From contig DJHY01000239.1 in assembly GCA_002433335.1 (NCBI GenBank), positions 1-35,585 of the forward strand: 35,585 bases of DNA, read 5' to 3'. The notes beneath the pieces were generated by a model. That model searched no databases. It was not told the origin of the DNA and saw nothing but the letters and a program-made list of their open reading frames with translations. Made by a program: the position numbers and the translations under genes. Each line of letters opens with the position of its first letter. Position 1 is the stretch's first letter. Positions 1-8,287 of this stretch are shown here, one piece after another. This DNA is from Rhodospirillaceae bacterium UBA6608 (GTDB taxonomy: Bacteria; Pseudomonadota; Alphaproteobacteria; Rhodospirillales_A; Casp-alpha2).

Positions 1-87
1 CCAAGGATGCGGCGGGTTGCGAACGGCCCCGCCGAGGTCGCCGTACCGGGCGACAGCAGACCATAAGGACATGACCGGACAGACCTC

Positions 88-1086
88 ATGACAGGCATGA
101 TCGACCCCTTCGGTCGGGCGGTAACCTATTTGCGCGTTTCCGTCACAGACCGCTGCGACTTCCGCTGCGTCTATTGCATGGCGGAAGACATGACGTTTCT
201 GCCCAAGGCGGACATTCTGTCGCTGGAGGAACTCGATCGCCTGTGTTCGGCCTTCGTCCGCAAGGGCGTGAAGAAACTGCGCCTGACGGGCGGCGAGCCG
301 CTGGTCCGGCGCAATATCATGTCGTTGATCCATTCCCTGGGCCGTCACCTGAAGACAGGCGATCTGGAAGAACTGACCCTGACCTCCAACGGATCCCAGT
401 TGGCGCGCTTCGCGGACGAGCTGGTCGATGCCGGGGTGCGCCGCATCAACGTGTCGCTGGATACCCTGGACCCGGAGCGGTTCGAGAACATCACCCGTTG
501 GGGCAAGCTGGACAAGGTGATGGAAGGGATCGAGGCCGCCAAGAAGGCGGGCCTGCAGATCAAGATCAACACCGTCGCGCTTAAGGATTTCAACGAAGAC
601 GAATTGGACCGCATGGTCGAATTCTGCGGCGCGCAGGGTTTTGATTTGACGCTGATCGAAACCATGCCGATGGGCGAAATCGATCAGGACCGCACCGACC
701 AGTACCTGCCCCTGTCGACCGTGCGCGAGCGGCTGGAAAAGACCTGGACCCTGACCGACATCCCGTACAAGACGGGCGGCCCGGCGCGGTATACCGAGGT
801 TGCGGAAACGGGCCATCGCCTGGGCTTCATCACGCCCATGACCCATAATTTCTGCGAAGGCTGCAATCGCGTGCGCCTGACCTGCACCGGCACGCTGTAC
901 ATGTGCCTGGGACAGGACGACGCGGCGGACCTGCGCGCCCCCCTGCGAGCGTCGGAAGCCGACGAAGTGCTGGACGCCGCCATCGACGAGGCCATCCGCC
1001 ACAAGCCCAAGGGCCACGATTTCGTCATCGATCGGCCGGGCGCCGCCCCCGCCGTGGGCCGCCACATGAGCGTTACGGGCGGGTGA
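88..1086 (+). CDS. moaA: GTP 3',8-cyclase MoaA (molybdenum cofactor biosynthesis)
   Basis: This radical SAM enzyme turns GTP into 3',8-cyclo-7,8-dihydro-GTP, the first step of molybdopterin synthesis, in the cytoplasm. The N-terminal cluster motif CDFRCVYC places Cys23, Cys27 and Cys30 in the C-x3-C-x2-C pattern. The C-terminal cluster is Cys256, Cys259 and Cys273 (C-x2-C-x13-C). A TGGEPL motif (SAM binding) follows near residue 67, and the protein ends in the conserved Gly-Gly pair that reaches into the active site. The length of 332 aa is normal for the family. The start at 88 is preceded by a weak ribosome site; Met4 at 97 is an alternative. The gene's last 14 bases overlap the 3' end of the convergent IclR gene. 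No other Moco gene is visible in the window. Confidence 0.97.
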   Translation: MTGMIDPFGRAVTYLRVSVTDRCDFRCVYCMAEDMTFLPKADILSLEELDRLCSAFVRKGVKKLRLTGGEPLVRRNIMSLIHSLGRHLKTGDLEELTLTSNGSQLARFADELVDAGVRRINVSLDTLDPERFENITRWGKLDKVMEGIEAAKKAGLQIKINTVALKDFNEDELDRMVEFCGAQGFDLTLIETMPMGEIDQDRTDQYLPLSTVRERLEKTWTLTDIPYKTGGPARYTEVAETGHRLGFITPMTHNFCEGCNRVRLTCTGTLYMCLGQDDAADLRAPLRASEADEVLDAAIDEAIRHKPKGHDFVIDRPGAAPAVGRHMSVTGG

Positions 1087-1876
1087 TTCCCCCCGGCCCG
1101 GCGGCCAAGGCCGCCGCGATTTCCGCCGCGCAAGCCTGAAGATCGGGCAAGGTCGTGCGGATTGCTTCTTCGCGGGTCAGGGCGCTGCGTAGATACAGCA
1201 CATTCACCGAAGCCACCGAGACGCCGCCGATCAGGATCGGCACGCCGACGGTGGAAATCTGCCGGCCGTATTCGATCCGCGAAAATTCGTCGTGCATGGT
1301 GGCGTAGCCCTGGGCCCGGATATCGGCAAGGAAGCTTTCCGCCGCCGCCTGTTCACGGGCGACCGCGTTCCAAGGGGCTGAATTTTCCGCCTCGTAGCGC
1401 AGCACCCCGGCCCGTTCCTCGGGCGTGGTGAACGCCAGATAGGCCAGCCCCAGACTGGTCCCCAGCATCGGCGCGCGGTAGCCCGGATCGCGGATCATGA
1501 ACATCTGTCCCGGCACGCGCGAGGTTTCGACCACGACCATGGCGTCACGGTCGAAGATCGCCACGTCCGACGGCCAGCCGACCCGATTGCGAAAAGCCGC
1601 GATGATCGGCGCGACGATCCGCCCGACGGCGCGGTGCCGGTCGTAGCCGCCGCATAGCAGCAGCGTCTTTCCGGTCACTTCGTAGGCACCCCGGTTTTCG
1701 TCGCGAAACACGAACCCGGCATGGATCAGGGTTTCCAGCATGCGCACGATGGTCGCCTTGTCGATCCCGGTTTCCCGATGCAATTCGCCAATGGTCGCGC
1801 GGTCTTTCAGCTTGTTGACGGCGGTCAGAACGTCCAGCCCGCGCAGGACGGCATTCACCGGTTTGTAGGAACTCAT
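1073..1876 (-). CDS. IclR-family transcriptional regulator
   Basis: The 267 aa protein has the IclR layout: an N-terminal winged helix-turn-helix (about residues 5-70, recognition stretch [19 protein letters not shown]) and a GAF-like effector domain (about 85-255). Family members bind small acids or aromatics and often control a divergent catabolic operon. Here it is divergent from an acyl-CoA dehydrogenase followed by a TauD-like dioxygenase, with an operator-like cluster between them (1908-1933). I infer that it controls those genes and itself. The effector cannot be read from the sequence. The stop lies inside the 3' end of moaA, a 14-base convergent overlap. Confidence 0.93.
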   Translation of the reverse strand: MSSYKPVNAVLRGLDVLTAVNKLKDRATIGELHRETGIDKATIVRMLETLIHAGFVFRDENRGAYEVTGKTLLLCGGYDRHRAVGRIVAPIIAAFRNRVGWPSDVAIFDRDAMVVVETSRVPGQMFMIRDPGYRAPMLGTSLGLAYLAFTTPEERAGVLRYEAENSAPWNAVAREQAAAESFLADIRAQGYATMHDEFSRIEYGRQISTVGVPILIGGVSVASVNVLYLRSALTREEAIRTTLPDLQACAAEIAAALAAGPGGITRP

Positions 1877-1907
1877 GCGGTCGGCTCTCTGCCTGTTTTT
1901 TTAATCG

Positions 1908-1933
1908 TTTCAGCAGATGAAATACAGTTTCAT
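1908..1933. promoter_or_regulatory. IclR-type operator: three alternating TTTCA/TGAAA half-sites
   Basis: TTTCA at 1908, TGAAA at 1918 and TTTCA at 1928 alternate in orientation with exactly 10 bp between starts. The last two form ATGAAA-N5-TTTCAT (1917-1933). It lies 32 bp from the IclR gene start and about 105 bp before the acyl-CoA dehydrogenase start. The layout resembles the TGAAAC/GTTTCA boxes of KdgR, an IclR-family protein (established knowledge); binding here is an inference. Confidence 0.6.
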
Positions 1934-2038
1934 TTACAAATGATCAAGGCTGTTCCACTTTTCCCGCCACGGAATGACGGGGCGGCTGAAACCGGCCCCC
2001 GAAAAACTTGAGTGTCGAAACACAAGGAAAAGGACGAC

Positions 2039-3199
2039 ATGGATTTCACCCTCAACGAGGAACAACTCGCCCTGCAGGAATCGGTGCGAAAGTTCGCGAC
2101 CGCCGAGCTGACCGACATCGCCCGCGAAATCGACAAGACCGGCAAGTCGCCCGACCACAGCCTCATGAAGCGCTTTGCCGAGATGGGCCTGTTGGGCATC
2201 AACCTGCCGGAAGAATACGGCGGCCAGGGGCTGTCGCATCTGGACGCGGTGATCGCGCTTGAGGAAGTTGCCAAGATTTCGTCGGCCATCGCCTTCCCGA
2301 TTTTCGAATCCTGCTTCGGCCCGATCCTGGCGGTCTCGCACTATGCCGACGAAAGCCTGAAGCAGCGCGTCATCCCCAAGGTCTGCGCCGGTGAAATGAT
2401 CGTCGCCGTGTCGATGTCGGAACCGGGCGCCGGGACGGCGCTGACCGATCTGACGACCAAGGCCGTGGCCGACGGCGACGACTTCGTCGTGACCGGGAAC
2501 AAGCGCTGGTGTTCCGGCGCCGGACATGCCGACGCCTATGTCGTGTACTGCCGCATGTCGGACGATCCGGGCGCCAAGGGCATCGGCGCCGTGCTGGTCG
2601 AAAAGGACCGCGACGGCATCAGCTTCGGCAAGCCGGAACAGCACATGGGCCTTCGCGGCATTCAAAGCGCCGACATCTATTTGGACAACGTCCGCGTGCC
2701 CAAGGAAAACCAGATCGTCCCGGCCAACGGCTTCAAGAAGCTGATGGAAGCCTTCGACCTGGAGCGCTGCGGCAACACCACCATGAGCCTGGCCCTGGCC
2801 CAATCGGCCTTGGACTATGTCTTGGAATACGTTCAGGAACGTAAGCAGTTCGGCAAATCGCTGGTCGATTTCCAGGCGGTGCAATTGCACCTGGCCGAGA
2901 TGAAGATGAAGTGCGACGCCGCGCGGCTGTTGCTGTACCGGGCCGTGGTCAATGCGTCGAGCGATATGCCCTCGGTCGGCGACAGTTCCATCGCAAAATG
3001 CTTCGCCAACGAAATCGTCCGCGACGTGACCGGCAAGGCCGTGCAACTGATGGGCGGCTACGGCTATTCCACCGAATACCCGATGGAACAGAAAATGCGC
3101 GACGCCTGGGCCTGGGGCATCGCCGGCGGGGCCATCGACATTCAGAAGATCAATATCGCGGCGTCCATGGTCGGGCGGCGCTTCTCGCAACGCGGGTAA
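2039..3199 (+). CDS. Acyl-CoA dehydrogenase family protein (IVD-like active site)
   Basis: This FAD flavoprotein is predicted to oxidise an acyl-CoA to the 2-enoyl-CoA and pass electrons to ETF. The 386 aa chain has the normal three-part fold: helical N domain (1-115), beta middle domain with the FAD/substrate motif SMSEPGAG (about 125-132), and helical C domain ending in the MRDA segment. The base seen in medium-chain enzymes (Glu of YEGT) is Gly here (WGIAGGA). A Glu242 in FDLER sits where isovaleryl-CoA dehydrogenase keeps its catalytic Glu. The start at 2039 follows AAGGAAAAGGA at 2024-2034; an in-frame GTG at 2012 would place that site inside the gene. It probably belongs to the IclR-controlled unit with the next gene. 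The exact substrate is unknown; a branched or short acyl-CoA is plausible. Confidence 0.93.
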   Translation: MDFTLNEEQLALQESVRKFATAELTDIAREIDKTGKSPDHSLMKRFAEMGLLGINLPEEYGGQGLSHLDAVIALEEVAKISSAIAFPIFESCFGPILAVSHYADESLKQRVIPKVCAGEMIVAVSMSEPGAGTALTDLTTKAVADGDDFVVTGNKRWCSGAGHADAYVVYCRMSDDPGAKGIGAVLVEKDRDGISFGKPEQHMGLRGIQSADIYLDNVRVPKENQIVPANGFKKLMEAFDLERCGNTTMSLALAQSALDYVLEYVQERKQFGKSLVDFQAVQLHLAEMKMKCDAARLLLYRAVVNASSDMPSVGDSSIAKCFANEIVRDVTGKAVQLMGGYGYSTEYPMEQKMRDAWAWGIAGGAIDIQKINIAASMVGRRFSQRG

Positions 3200-3207
3200 C
3201 CGCGACG

Positions 3208-3242
3208 GACGGTCCGGTTTTGGCCCCCCAAGCCGGGCCGTC
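3208..3242 (+). terminator. GC-rich hairpin after the acyl-CoA dehydrogenase
   Basis: GACGGTCCGG at 3208-3217 pairs with CCGGGCCGTC at 3233-3242 (10 pairs, one G-U), eight bases after the stop codon. There is no T-run behind it, so it is either a weak terminator or a 3' stabiliser that lets some transcription continue into the dioxygenase. Confidence 0.4.
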
Positions 3243-3252
3243 CTCATCACGA

Positions 3253-3300
3253 CCCGCCCAAGGATAAGAATCCGGAAAACCGGAACGATCCAAGGGCGGG
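3253..3300 (+). promoter_or_regulatory. Nested hairpin in the leader of the dioxygenase gene
   Basis: CCCGCCC (3253-3259) pairs with GGGCGGG (3294-3300). After an A-A bulge, GGAT (3262-3265) pairs with ATCC (3288-3291), and inside that TCCGG (3271-3275) pairs with CCGGA (3280-3284) over an AAAA loop. The structure ends about 24 bases before the start codon, just ahead of the ribosome site. It could be an attenuator, an mRNA processing hairpin or an operator. No function is proven. Confidence 0.4.
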
Positions 3301-3323
3301 ACTATCCAAGGAAGACAGGAAAC

Positions 3324-4199
3324 ATGACCATTCAAACCAAACCCCTCGGAAATCTGGGAGTCGAAATCACCGGCGTCGATGTCGGCGACGATCTGGCCGG
3401 AAACTCCGGCGACAACCTGTTCGGCGAAATTCGGCAGGCCTGGCTCGATGCCGGGGGCCTGATGGTGATCCGCGATCAGGACATCACCCAGGAAGAACAG
3501 ATCGGCTTCCCCCGCCGCTTCGGCCCGCTGTTCCACGACGAAGGACAGCCGCCGCTGCAGGACACGGTCAGCCGTTATCTGCACCCCAAGTATCCGCAGT
3601 TGTATCGCGTCTCGAACAAGGTCGATGCCAAGGGCGAGCCGCAGGGCCGCGCCCGCGCCGGGACCTATTGGCATTCCGACGTGTCATTCCGCGACCGCCC
3701 GGCCCATGCCTCGGTGCTCTATGCCATCGAAATCCCGCCCCATGGCGGCGATACCATCTTCACCGACATGACGGCCGCCTATGAAGCCCTGTCCGACGGG
3801 ATGAAGAACGTCCTGGACGGGGTTCAGGCCGTGCACGACTTCGCCGTCGCGGCGGCGACGCAGTACGCCAAGCCGATCGTCATCGACAAGGATTTCGACG
3901 GCGCCAACAAATGCCTTCACCCGGTCGTTCGGACCCACGCCGACACGGGCAAGAAGTCGCTCTACGTCAATCCGGGCTTCACCTCGCACCTCGACGGCTT
4001 CTCCATGGCCGAAAGCCGGGCGATTCTGGAGTTCCTGTACCAGCACGCGACCCAGCCGGAATTCCAATACCGGCATTCCTGGCAGCCCCATGACCTGTTG
4101 GTCTGGGACAACCGCCAGCTGATGCATTACGCGGTGAAGGATTATTCCGCCGACCGCTATCTGGAACGTTGCACGGTGATCGGCGAAAAGCCGATGTAA
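3324..4199 (+). CDS. TauD/TfdA-family Fe(II)/2-oxoglutarate dioxygenase
   Basis: The 291 aa protein matches the TauD/TfdA family, which couples 2-oxoglutarate decarboxylation to hydroxylation of a substrate such as taurine, 2,4-D or other acids. The iron facial triad is readable: His117 and Asp119 in YWHSDVSF, and His268 in RQLMHYA. An Arg near 278-282 (DRYLERCTV) is placed to bind 2-oxoglutarate. The length is usual for the family. The start is preceded by AAGGAAGACAGGAAAC. It follows the acyl-CoA dehydrogenase on the same strand with a 124-base structured gap, suggesting joint control by the IclR protein. The true substrate is not predictable; the pairing suggests breakdown of a substituted organic acid rather than sulfonate use, since no transporter or sulfite gene is present. 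Confidence 0.93.
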   Translation: MTIQTKPLGNLGVEITGVDVGDDLAGNSGDNLFGEIRQAWLDAGGLMVIRDQDITQEEQIGFPRRFGPLFHDEGQPPLQDTVSRYLHPKYPQLYRVSNKVDAKGEPQGRARAGTYWHSDVSFRDRPAHASVLYAIEIPPHGGDTIFTDMTAAYEALSDGMKNVLDGVQAVHDFAVAAATQYAKPIVIDKDFDGANKCLHPVVRTHADTGKKSLYVNPGFTSHLDGFSMAESRAILEFLYQHATQPEFQYRHSWQPHDLLVWDNRQLMHYAVKDYSADRYLERCTVIGEKPM

Positions 4200-4207
4200 G
4201 GCCCCTT

Positions 4208-4250
4208 CCCTTGTTGAATCGCGGGGCATTCGTCCCCGCGATTCCAAGGG
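4208..4250 (+). terminator. Strong hairpin terminator after the dioxygenase
   Basis: GAATCGCGGGG (4216-4226) pairs perfectly with CCCCGCGATTC (4234-4244) over a 7-base loop. The stem is extended after a small bulge by CCCTT (4208-4212) with AAGGG (4246-4250), and TTTAAC follows. It starts 9 bases after the stop codon. The T-run is short, so Rho-independent action is likely but not certain. Confidence 0.65.
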
Positions 4251-4261
4251 TTTAACGAATA

Positions 4262-4304
4262 TGTGACCTAAGTCACAGATTGCCCAATCGTCGCCCCGTA
4301 AATT
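4262..4304 (+). promoter_or_regulatory. CRP-consensus site with class II promoter spacing
   Basis: TGTGACCTAAGTCACA at 4262-4277 is an exact match to the CRP pattern TGTGA-N6-TCACA. A -10-like TAAATT lies at 4299-4304, which would give a start near 4311 and put the site centre (4269.5) at -41.5, the classic class II position. There is no good -35 box, as expected for an activator-dependent promoter. It faces the small gene at 4354. Confidence 0.6.
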
Positions 4305-4353
4305 CCGGATCGCTGCGCAAGACGAAATCACAATTGCAGCGGGTGGGGTGAAA

Positions 4354-4560
4354 ATGCCTGTTTTCGAATTCGAGATTCATAACAAAGACGTTCGTGAAGC
4401 GATGAAGAACGGTGAACGTCACCGCTTCTTCAAGGACGAATGGGCCGATACCCATTTCATCGAATTTTCCGGCGACGATATGGAAGAAGCCCGCATCAAA
4501 GCGGTGCGCCGATATCCCGTGGAACAGGGCTTCGTCGTATCCGGCGGGATCGAAGTCTAA
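4354..4560 (+). CDS. Small conserved-looking hypothetical protein (68 aa)
   Basis: I do not recognise this family. The protein is 68 aa, acidic and charged, soluble, with no membrane segment or cysteine. It opens MPVFEFEIHN, has an amphipathic middle (DDMEEARIKAVRRYP) and ends GFVVSGGIEV; the beta-alpha-beta look suggests a compact single domain. The ATG at 4354 is preferred because GGGTGGGG sits 6 bases upstream; an in-frame GTG at 4348 would add two residues. It stands alone: a terminator lies before it and the TetR gene converges 13 bases after it. Its own CRP-like promoter suggests control by cAMP or another signal read by a CRP/FNR protein. Confidence 0.75.
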   Translation: MPVFEFEIHNKDVREAMKNGERHRFFKDEWADTHFIEFSGDDMEEARIKAVRRYPVEQGFVVSGGIEV

Positions 4561-4573
4561 TCCCAGGCCTGCT

Positions 4574-5188
4574 CTAAGGCCGCAATCCCATCAGATACCG
4601 GTTCAGTCCGGCCATGCAGTCATGGAACGGCGTCATCGATTGCGCTGATTTCGTCTGCCCGAAGGCCCCCTGAATTGCCGCGACAATCAAGGTCGCGGCC
4701 TCGTCCGTATCGACGCCCAGATCGACCAATCCAGCATGTTGCCCCCGGGTCAAGGCCCGGGAAAGACGCCGCCGCCAAGTACGATAAAGGTCTTCCAGGC
4801 GCTGACGGAACCCCAGGTCCAACGGCGACATTTCCTGCGCCAGATTATTGAGCGGACAGCCCAGATGGTGGATCGCCGGAACCCGGTCGGTCATGTTGTC
4901 TTGAATAGATCGGGCAATCGCCGCCAAGGGGTCTTCGCCCGCGGTCTCGACCCCGTCCAGGGGGGCCAGCCACCATTCCTCGACATAGGCCGTCACCATT
5001 TCATCCACTACCGCATAGCCCAAGGCCTGCTTGTTGGGGAAATGATGGTACATCGCGCCCTTGGTCACGCCGGTCATGGCCAGGATGTCGTTCAAGCCCG
5101 CAGCTTGGTATCCCTGGCGGTGAATGACCTCGTAAGCGGCGGCCAAAATCTGCCGTCTGGTCTCGTCCGGTTTGTAAATGCGCGCCAT
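4574..5188 (-). CDS. TetR/AcrR-family transcriptional regulator
   Basis: The protein of about 204 aa starts with a typical TetR DNA-binding domain: TRRQILAAAYEVI (helix 1), a helix-turn-helix around GLNDILAMTGVTKGAMYHHF, then the conserved FPNKQALGYAV segment. The rest is a ligand-binding helical domain with a variable pocket, including the HHLGCPLNNLAQEM stretch common in a TetR subgroup. The start at 5188 (MARIYKPDE) is chosen over an ATG at 5224, which would put 12 unlikely residues before the family's usual N-terminus and run into the inverted repeat at 5217-5251. It is divergent from nadK; control of itself and perhaps of nadK is an inference. The ligand is unknown. Confidence 0.93.
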   Translation of the reverse strand: MARIYKPDETRRQILAAAYEVIHRQGYQAAGLNDILAMTGVTKGAMYHHFPNKQALGYAVVDEMVTAYVEEWWLAPLDGVETAGEDPLAAIARSIQDNMTDRVPAIHHLGCPLNNLAQEMSPLDLGFRQRLEDLYRTWRRRLSRALTRGQHAGLVDLGVDTDEAATLIVAAIQGAFGQTKSAQSMTPFHDCMAGLNRYLMGLRP

Positions 5189-5216
5189 ACCGGGAAGTAT
5201 GAATTTACCGCAAGGC

Positions 5217-5251
5217 TTCCGCAACTATGCTTTAGCCGCTAAGTTGCGGAA
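5217..5251. promoter_or_regulatory. TetR-type operator (10-bp inverted repeat)
   Basis: TTCCGCAACT (5217-5226) and AGTTGCGGAA (5242-5251) form a perfect 10-bp inverted repeat. A second palindrome, TTAGC-C-GCTAA (5232-5242), nests between and abuts the right arm. It lies 28 bp before the TetR start and 18 bp before nadK, the expected place for an autoregulatory operator. It could also fold as RNA. Confidence 0.6.
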
Positions 5252-5269
5252 AGTTCCACGGTTTTCCCG

Positions 5270-6058
5270 ATGACCATCATGACCGATACACGCTCAGTTT
5301 CGAAACTTGCCTTCGTCGCGGCGAAGCAGCCGGAAGCCCAGGCCGCCCTGCGCATCCTGGCTCATCGCTATGGCAACATGCCGCCGGACGAAGCCGATGT
5401 GATCGTCGCCCTGGGCGGCGACGGCTTCATGCTGGAAAGCCTGCACGGGGCCATCGGCAGCGGCATTCCGATCTACGGTATGAACCGGGGCACCATCGGC
5501 TTTCTGATGAACGAATACCGGGACCAGGACCTGCCGGAACGGATCGCGCGGGCCCAATCGGTCGCTCTGCGCCCGCTGAAGATGACCGCCATCAGCGTCA
5601 ACGGCGACACCACCACGGCGCTGGCCATCAACGAAGTCTCGTTGCTGCGCGAATCCCGGATGGCGGCGAAAATCCGCATCATCATCGATGGCGTGACGCG
5701 GCTGGACGAAATGATCTGCGACGGCGTCCTGGTCGCGACCCCGGCCGGATCGACCGCCTATAACCTGTCGGCACATGGGCCGATCATCCCCATGGGGGCC
5801 GACCTTCTGGCATTGACGCCGATCAGCGTGTTCCGGCCCCGGCGCTGGCGCGGGGCCTTGCTGCCGCGCAAGGCCGAAATCGCGTTCGACATTTTGCAAC
5901 CGGATTTCCGGCCGGTCAGCGCAACCGCCGACTACACCGAAGTGCGCGACGTCAAACGGGTCGAAATCCATCAGGACCCGACCCACCGCCTTGAACTGTT
6001 GTTCGATCCCGAACATAACCTCGAGGAACGGATCCTCAAGGAGCAGTTCGAACCGTGA
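5270..6058 (+). CDS. nadK: NAD kinase
   Basis: The enzyme phosphorylates NAD+ to NADP+ with ATP in the cytoplasm. The family signature GGDG is at residues 49-52 ([10 protein letters not shown]), with NRGTIGFL at about 72-79, NEVSLLRES in the middle and the second signature [15 protein letters not shown] near 165. The 262 aa length fits the short alphaproteobacterial form. Two starts (5270 and 5279) are possible, both with weak ribosome sites. The gene ends inside the start of the next gene (GTGA overlap), so the two are translationally coupled. The inverted repeat just upstream may let the divergent TetR protein influence it. Confidence 0.95.
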   Translation: MTIMTDTRSVSKLAFVAAKQPEAQAALRILAHRYGNMPPDEADVIVALGGDGFMLESLHGAIGSGIPIYGMNRGTIGFLMNEYRDQDLPERIARAQSVALRPLKMTAISVNGDTTTALAINEVSLLRESRMAAKIRIIIDGVTRLDEMICDGVLVATPAGSTAYNLSAHGPIIPMGADLLALTPISVFRPRRWRGALLPRKAEIAFDILQPDFRPVSATADYTEVRDVKRVEIHQDPTHRLELLFDPEHNLEERILKEQFEP

Positions 6059-7221
6059 CATCGCCCAACCAAACACCCCAATCGGAACCGACGCCATCAA
6101 ACGCCGACGGGGCCGATCCGGACGAGGGCATGCCCGACCCGCACGCCCAGGGCGACCCGAAAACCCGTATTTGGCGGATGGCCCTGACCCTGGTGGTCGG
6201 CGGCATCGGCGGCGTGCTGTTCCACGAATTGCACATGCCCCTGCCCTGGATGATCGGGGCCCTGCTGTTCACCCTGGTCGGCTCGCTGGCGGGCGCTCCC
6301 CTGGCGCGGCCCAAGCGCCTGCGCATGATGATGGTGCCGATCCTGGGCGTGATGCTGGGGGCCGGGTTTACGCCCGAGGCGATCCGTCACGTCACGGAAT
6401 GGGCGGCGTCGCTGTCGATGCTGGTCGTCTATGCCCTGGGGGTGACGGCGATGGTGTCCTACTACCTGGTGCGGGTCGCCAAATGGGACGCGACCACGGC
6501 CTATTTCTCGGCCTCGCCCGGCGGCTTTTCGGAAATGACCCTGTTGGGCGAAGCCATGGGGGCCGACGACCGCAAGATTTCCCTGAACCATTCCGTCCGC
6601 ATCATGCTGACGGTGCTGATTATCCCATTCTGGTTCAAATTCTTCGAAGGCTATCAGCCGGGCAACATGGGGGCGCTCGGCAACATGGCCGATCTGCGCC
6701 TCAAGGATGCGGCGATCCTGATCGCCTGCGCCGTGGTCGGCTTTTTCGTGGCGAAGCGCCTACGTCTTCCGGCCGCCCAGCTACTGGGCCCGACGCTGAT
6801 CTCCGGCATCGTCCACATGACCGGGGTGACCGAAGCCCGCCCGCCCCAGGAGATCATCGCCCTGGCCCAGATCGTGATCGGCGCCTCCATCGGCTGCCGC
6901 TTCCTGGGCGTGTCCTTGCGCCATGTGTTCGGAACCATGGCCCGCGCCGCCGCGATTACCATTTTCATCCTATGCACGGCGCTGGGCGCGGCCTATCTGG
7001 TGCATCTGGTCACGGGATTGCCGGTCAAGACGGTCTGGCTCGCCTTCGCCCCCGGCGGACTGGCGGAAATGACCCTGATCAGTCTGTCGCTGGGGATCGA
7101 CGTGGCCTTCGTCTCGGTCCATCACATGGTGCGGGTGATGTTCCTGGTCGCCATGGCGCCGATCGCGTTCAAGCTGTTGCGCGGCGTGTTGGAGCGGGCC
7201 CAGGCCGCCAACAAGGCTTAA
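6055..7221 (+). CDS. AbrB-family integral membrane protein (putative transporter/regulator)
   Basis: The 388 aa protein starts with about 40 hydrophilic, Pro/Asp-rich residues, then has about ten membrane segments arranged as two similar halves. Each half carries a related pair of motifs: LPWMIGALL and [18 protein letters not shown] in the first, and a cognate [17 protein letters not shown] in the second. This duplicated layout is the AbrB family (often mislabelled ammonia monooxygenase); E. coli AbrB is named for an effect on aidB expression, and the transport substrate is unknown. The GTG start overlaps the nadK stop by 4 bases. The coupling to nadK has no clear reason. It converges with pyrD after a 3-base gap. 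Confidence 0.88.
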   Translation: MTSPNQTPQSEPTPSNADGADPDEGMPDPHAQGDPKTRIWRMALTLVVGGIGGVLFHELHMPLPWMIGALLFTLVGSLAGAPLARPKRLRMMMVPILGVMLGAGFTPEAIRHVTEWAASLSMLVVYALGVTAMVSYYLVRVAKWDATTAYFSASPGGFSEMTLLGEAMGADDRKISLNHSVRIMLTVLIIPFWFKFFEGYQPGNMGALGNMADLRLKDAAILIACAVVGFFVAKRLRLPAAQLLGPTLISGIVHMTGVTEARPPQEIIALAQIVIGASIGCRFLGVSLRHVFGTMARAAAITIFILCTALGAAYLVHLVTGLPVKTVWLAFAPGGLAEMTLISLSLGIDVAFVSVHHMVRVMFLVAMAPIAFKLLRGVLERAQAANKA

Positions 7222-7224
7222 GAT

Positions 7225-8286
7225 TTATCGGTGATCGACGCCGACGGCGGCGCTTAGCGTCTTGAAGCCGTCACGTTCCAACAGCGCTGCCAGTTCCGCG
7301 GAAACCTTCGCCGCCAGATACGGTCCTTCGTAGATCATCGCCGAATAGATTTGGACCAGAGACGCCCCGGCGCGGATGCGCGCATAGGCATCGGCCCCGG
7401 TCGCAATCCCGCCGACGCCGATCAGCGGCACTTCCCGCCCGACCAGTTGATACAGATCCGACAAAACGTCCCGCGCCATGCCACGCAGGGGCGCGCCCGA
7501 CAGACCGCCGGTTTCACCCTTTTGCGGATCGCTCAGACTGTCAGGTCGGCTGATCGTGGTGTTGGTGGCGATGATGCCGTCGATACCGACGTCCGCCGCC
7601 ACGGCGGCGATATCTTCCAGATCGGCCTGGGCCAGATCCGGCGCGATCTTGACCAACAGCGGCGGGCGATTGGCCAACCTGTCCCGCGCGACCTTGACGG
7701 CCGACAGCAGCGTCGTCAGCGGCCCCCGATCCTGCAACGTACGCAGGCCCGGCGTGTTCGGCGACGACACATTGACCACCAGATAGCTGGCCAAAGCGCC
7801 CAGGCGTTCGACACCCAGGACGTAATCTTGAACCTCGTCAGTCGAATCCTTGTTTCGGCCCAGGTTGATCCCGACGATACCTTTACCCAAGGGCCCGGCC
7901 CGGAACTTTTCCATCCGCGCGGCCATCGCGGCGTGGCCCGCGTTATTGAACCCCATGCGGTTGATCACCGCCCGATCGGCGGTCAAACGGAACAATCTCG
8001 GCTTGGGATTTCCTGGCTGCGGGCGGGGCGTGACGCTGCCGACCTCGACGAAACCGAACCCCAGCCCCAACAGCGGCCCCGGCGCGCGGGCGTCTTTGTC
8101 GAACCCGGCGGCAAGGCCGACCGGACTAGCGAAATCAATCCCCCACAACCGGGATTTCAGCAATGGGTCCGGTTGTGCCTCGACCGGCGGAACGATCCCC
8201 CAGCTGAGGCCCTTCAGGGCCAGGTTGTGCGCGGTCTCGGGATCGACCCGATAGAGCAAGGGCATCAAGTGATCGACCAGGGACAC
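7225..8286 (-). CDS. pyrD: Dihydroorotate dehydrogenase (quinone), class 2
   Basis: This FMN enzyme oxidises dihydroorotate to orotate in pyrimidine synthesis, giving electrons to ubiquinone at the inner membrane. The 353 aa length and the N-terminal amphipathic segment (DHLMPLLYRVDPETAH) mark the membrane-associated class 2 type. Visible motifs are GFGFVEVGSVTPRPQPGNP (about 76-94), the NLGRNKDS segment, the active-site loop VNVSSPNTPGLR with the catalytic serine, and FMN phosphate motifs near GVGGIATG. The start lies one base after the stop of the DUF952 gene, so the two form an operon. Confidence 0.97.
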   Translation of the reverse strand: MSLVDHLMPLLYRVDPETAHNLALKGLSWGIVPPVEAQPDPLLKSRLWGIDFASPVGLAAGFDKDARAPGPLLGLGFGFVEVGSVTPRPQPGNPKPRLFRLTADRAVINRMGFNNAGHAAMAARMEKFRAGPLGKGIVGINLGRNKDSTDEVQDYVLGVERLGALASYLVVNVSSPNTPGLRTLQDRGPLTTLLSAVKVARDRLANRPPLLVKIAPDLAQADLEDIAAVAADVGIDGIIATNTTISRPDSLSDPQKGETGGLSGAPLRGMARDVLSDLYQLVGREVPLIGVGGIATGADAYARIRAGASLVQIYSAMIYEGPYLAAKVSAELAALLERDGFKTLSAAVGVDHR

Positions 8287-8287
8287 G

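Noticed and set aside
1..91. Possible 3' end of an upstream gene before moaA (one frame stopping at 64-66, another at 89-91 with ATGA overlap of moaA).
   Set aside because: Only about 20-30 codons are visible and neither frame has a recognisable motif, so I cannot choose between them.
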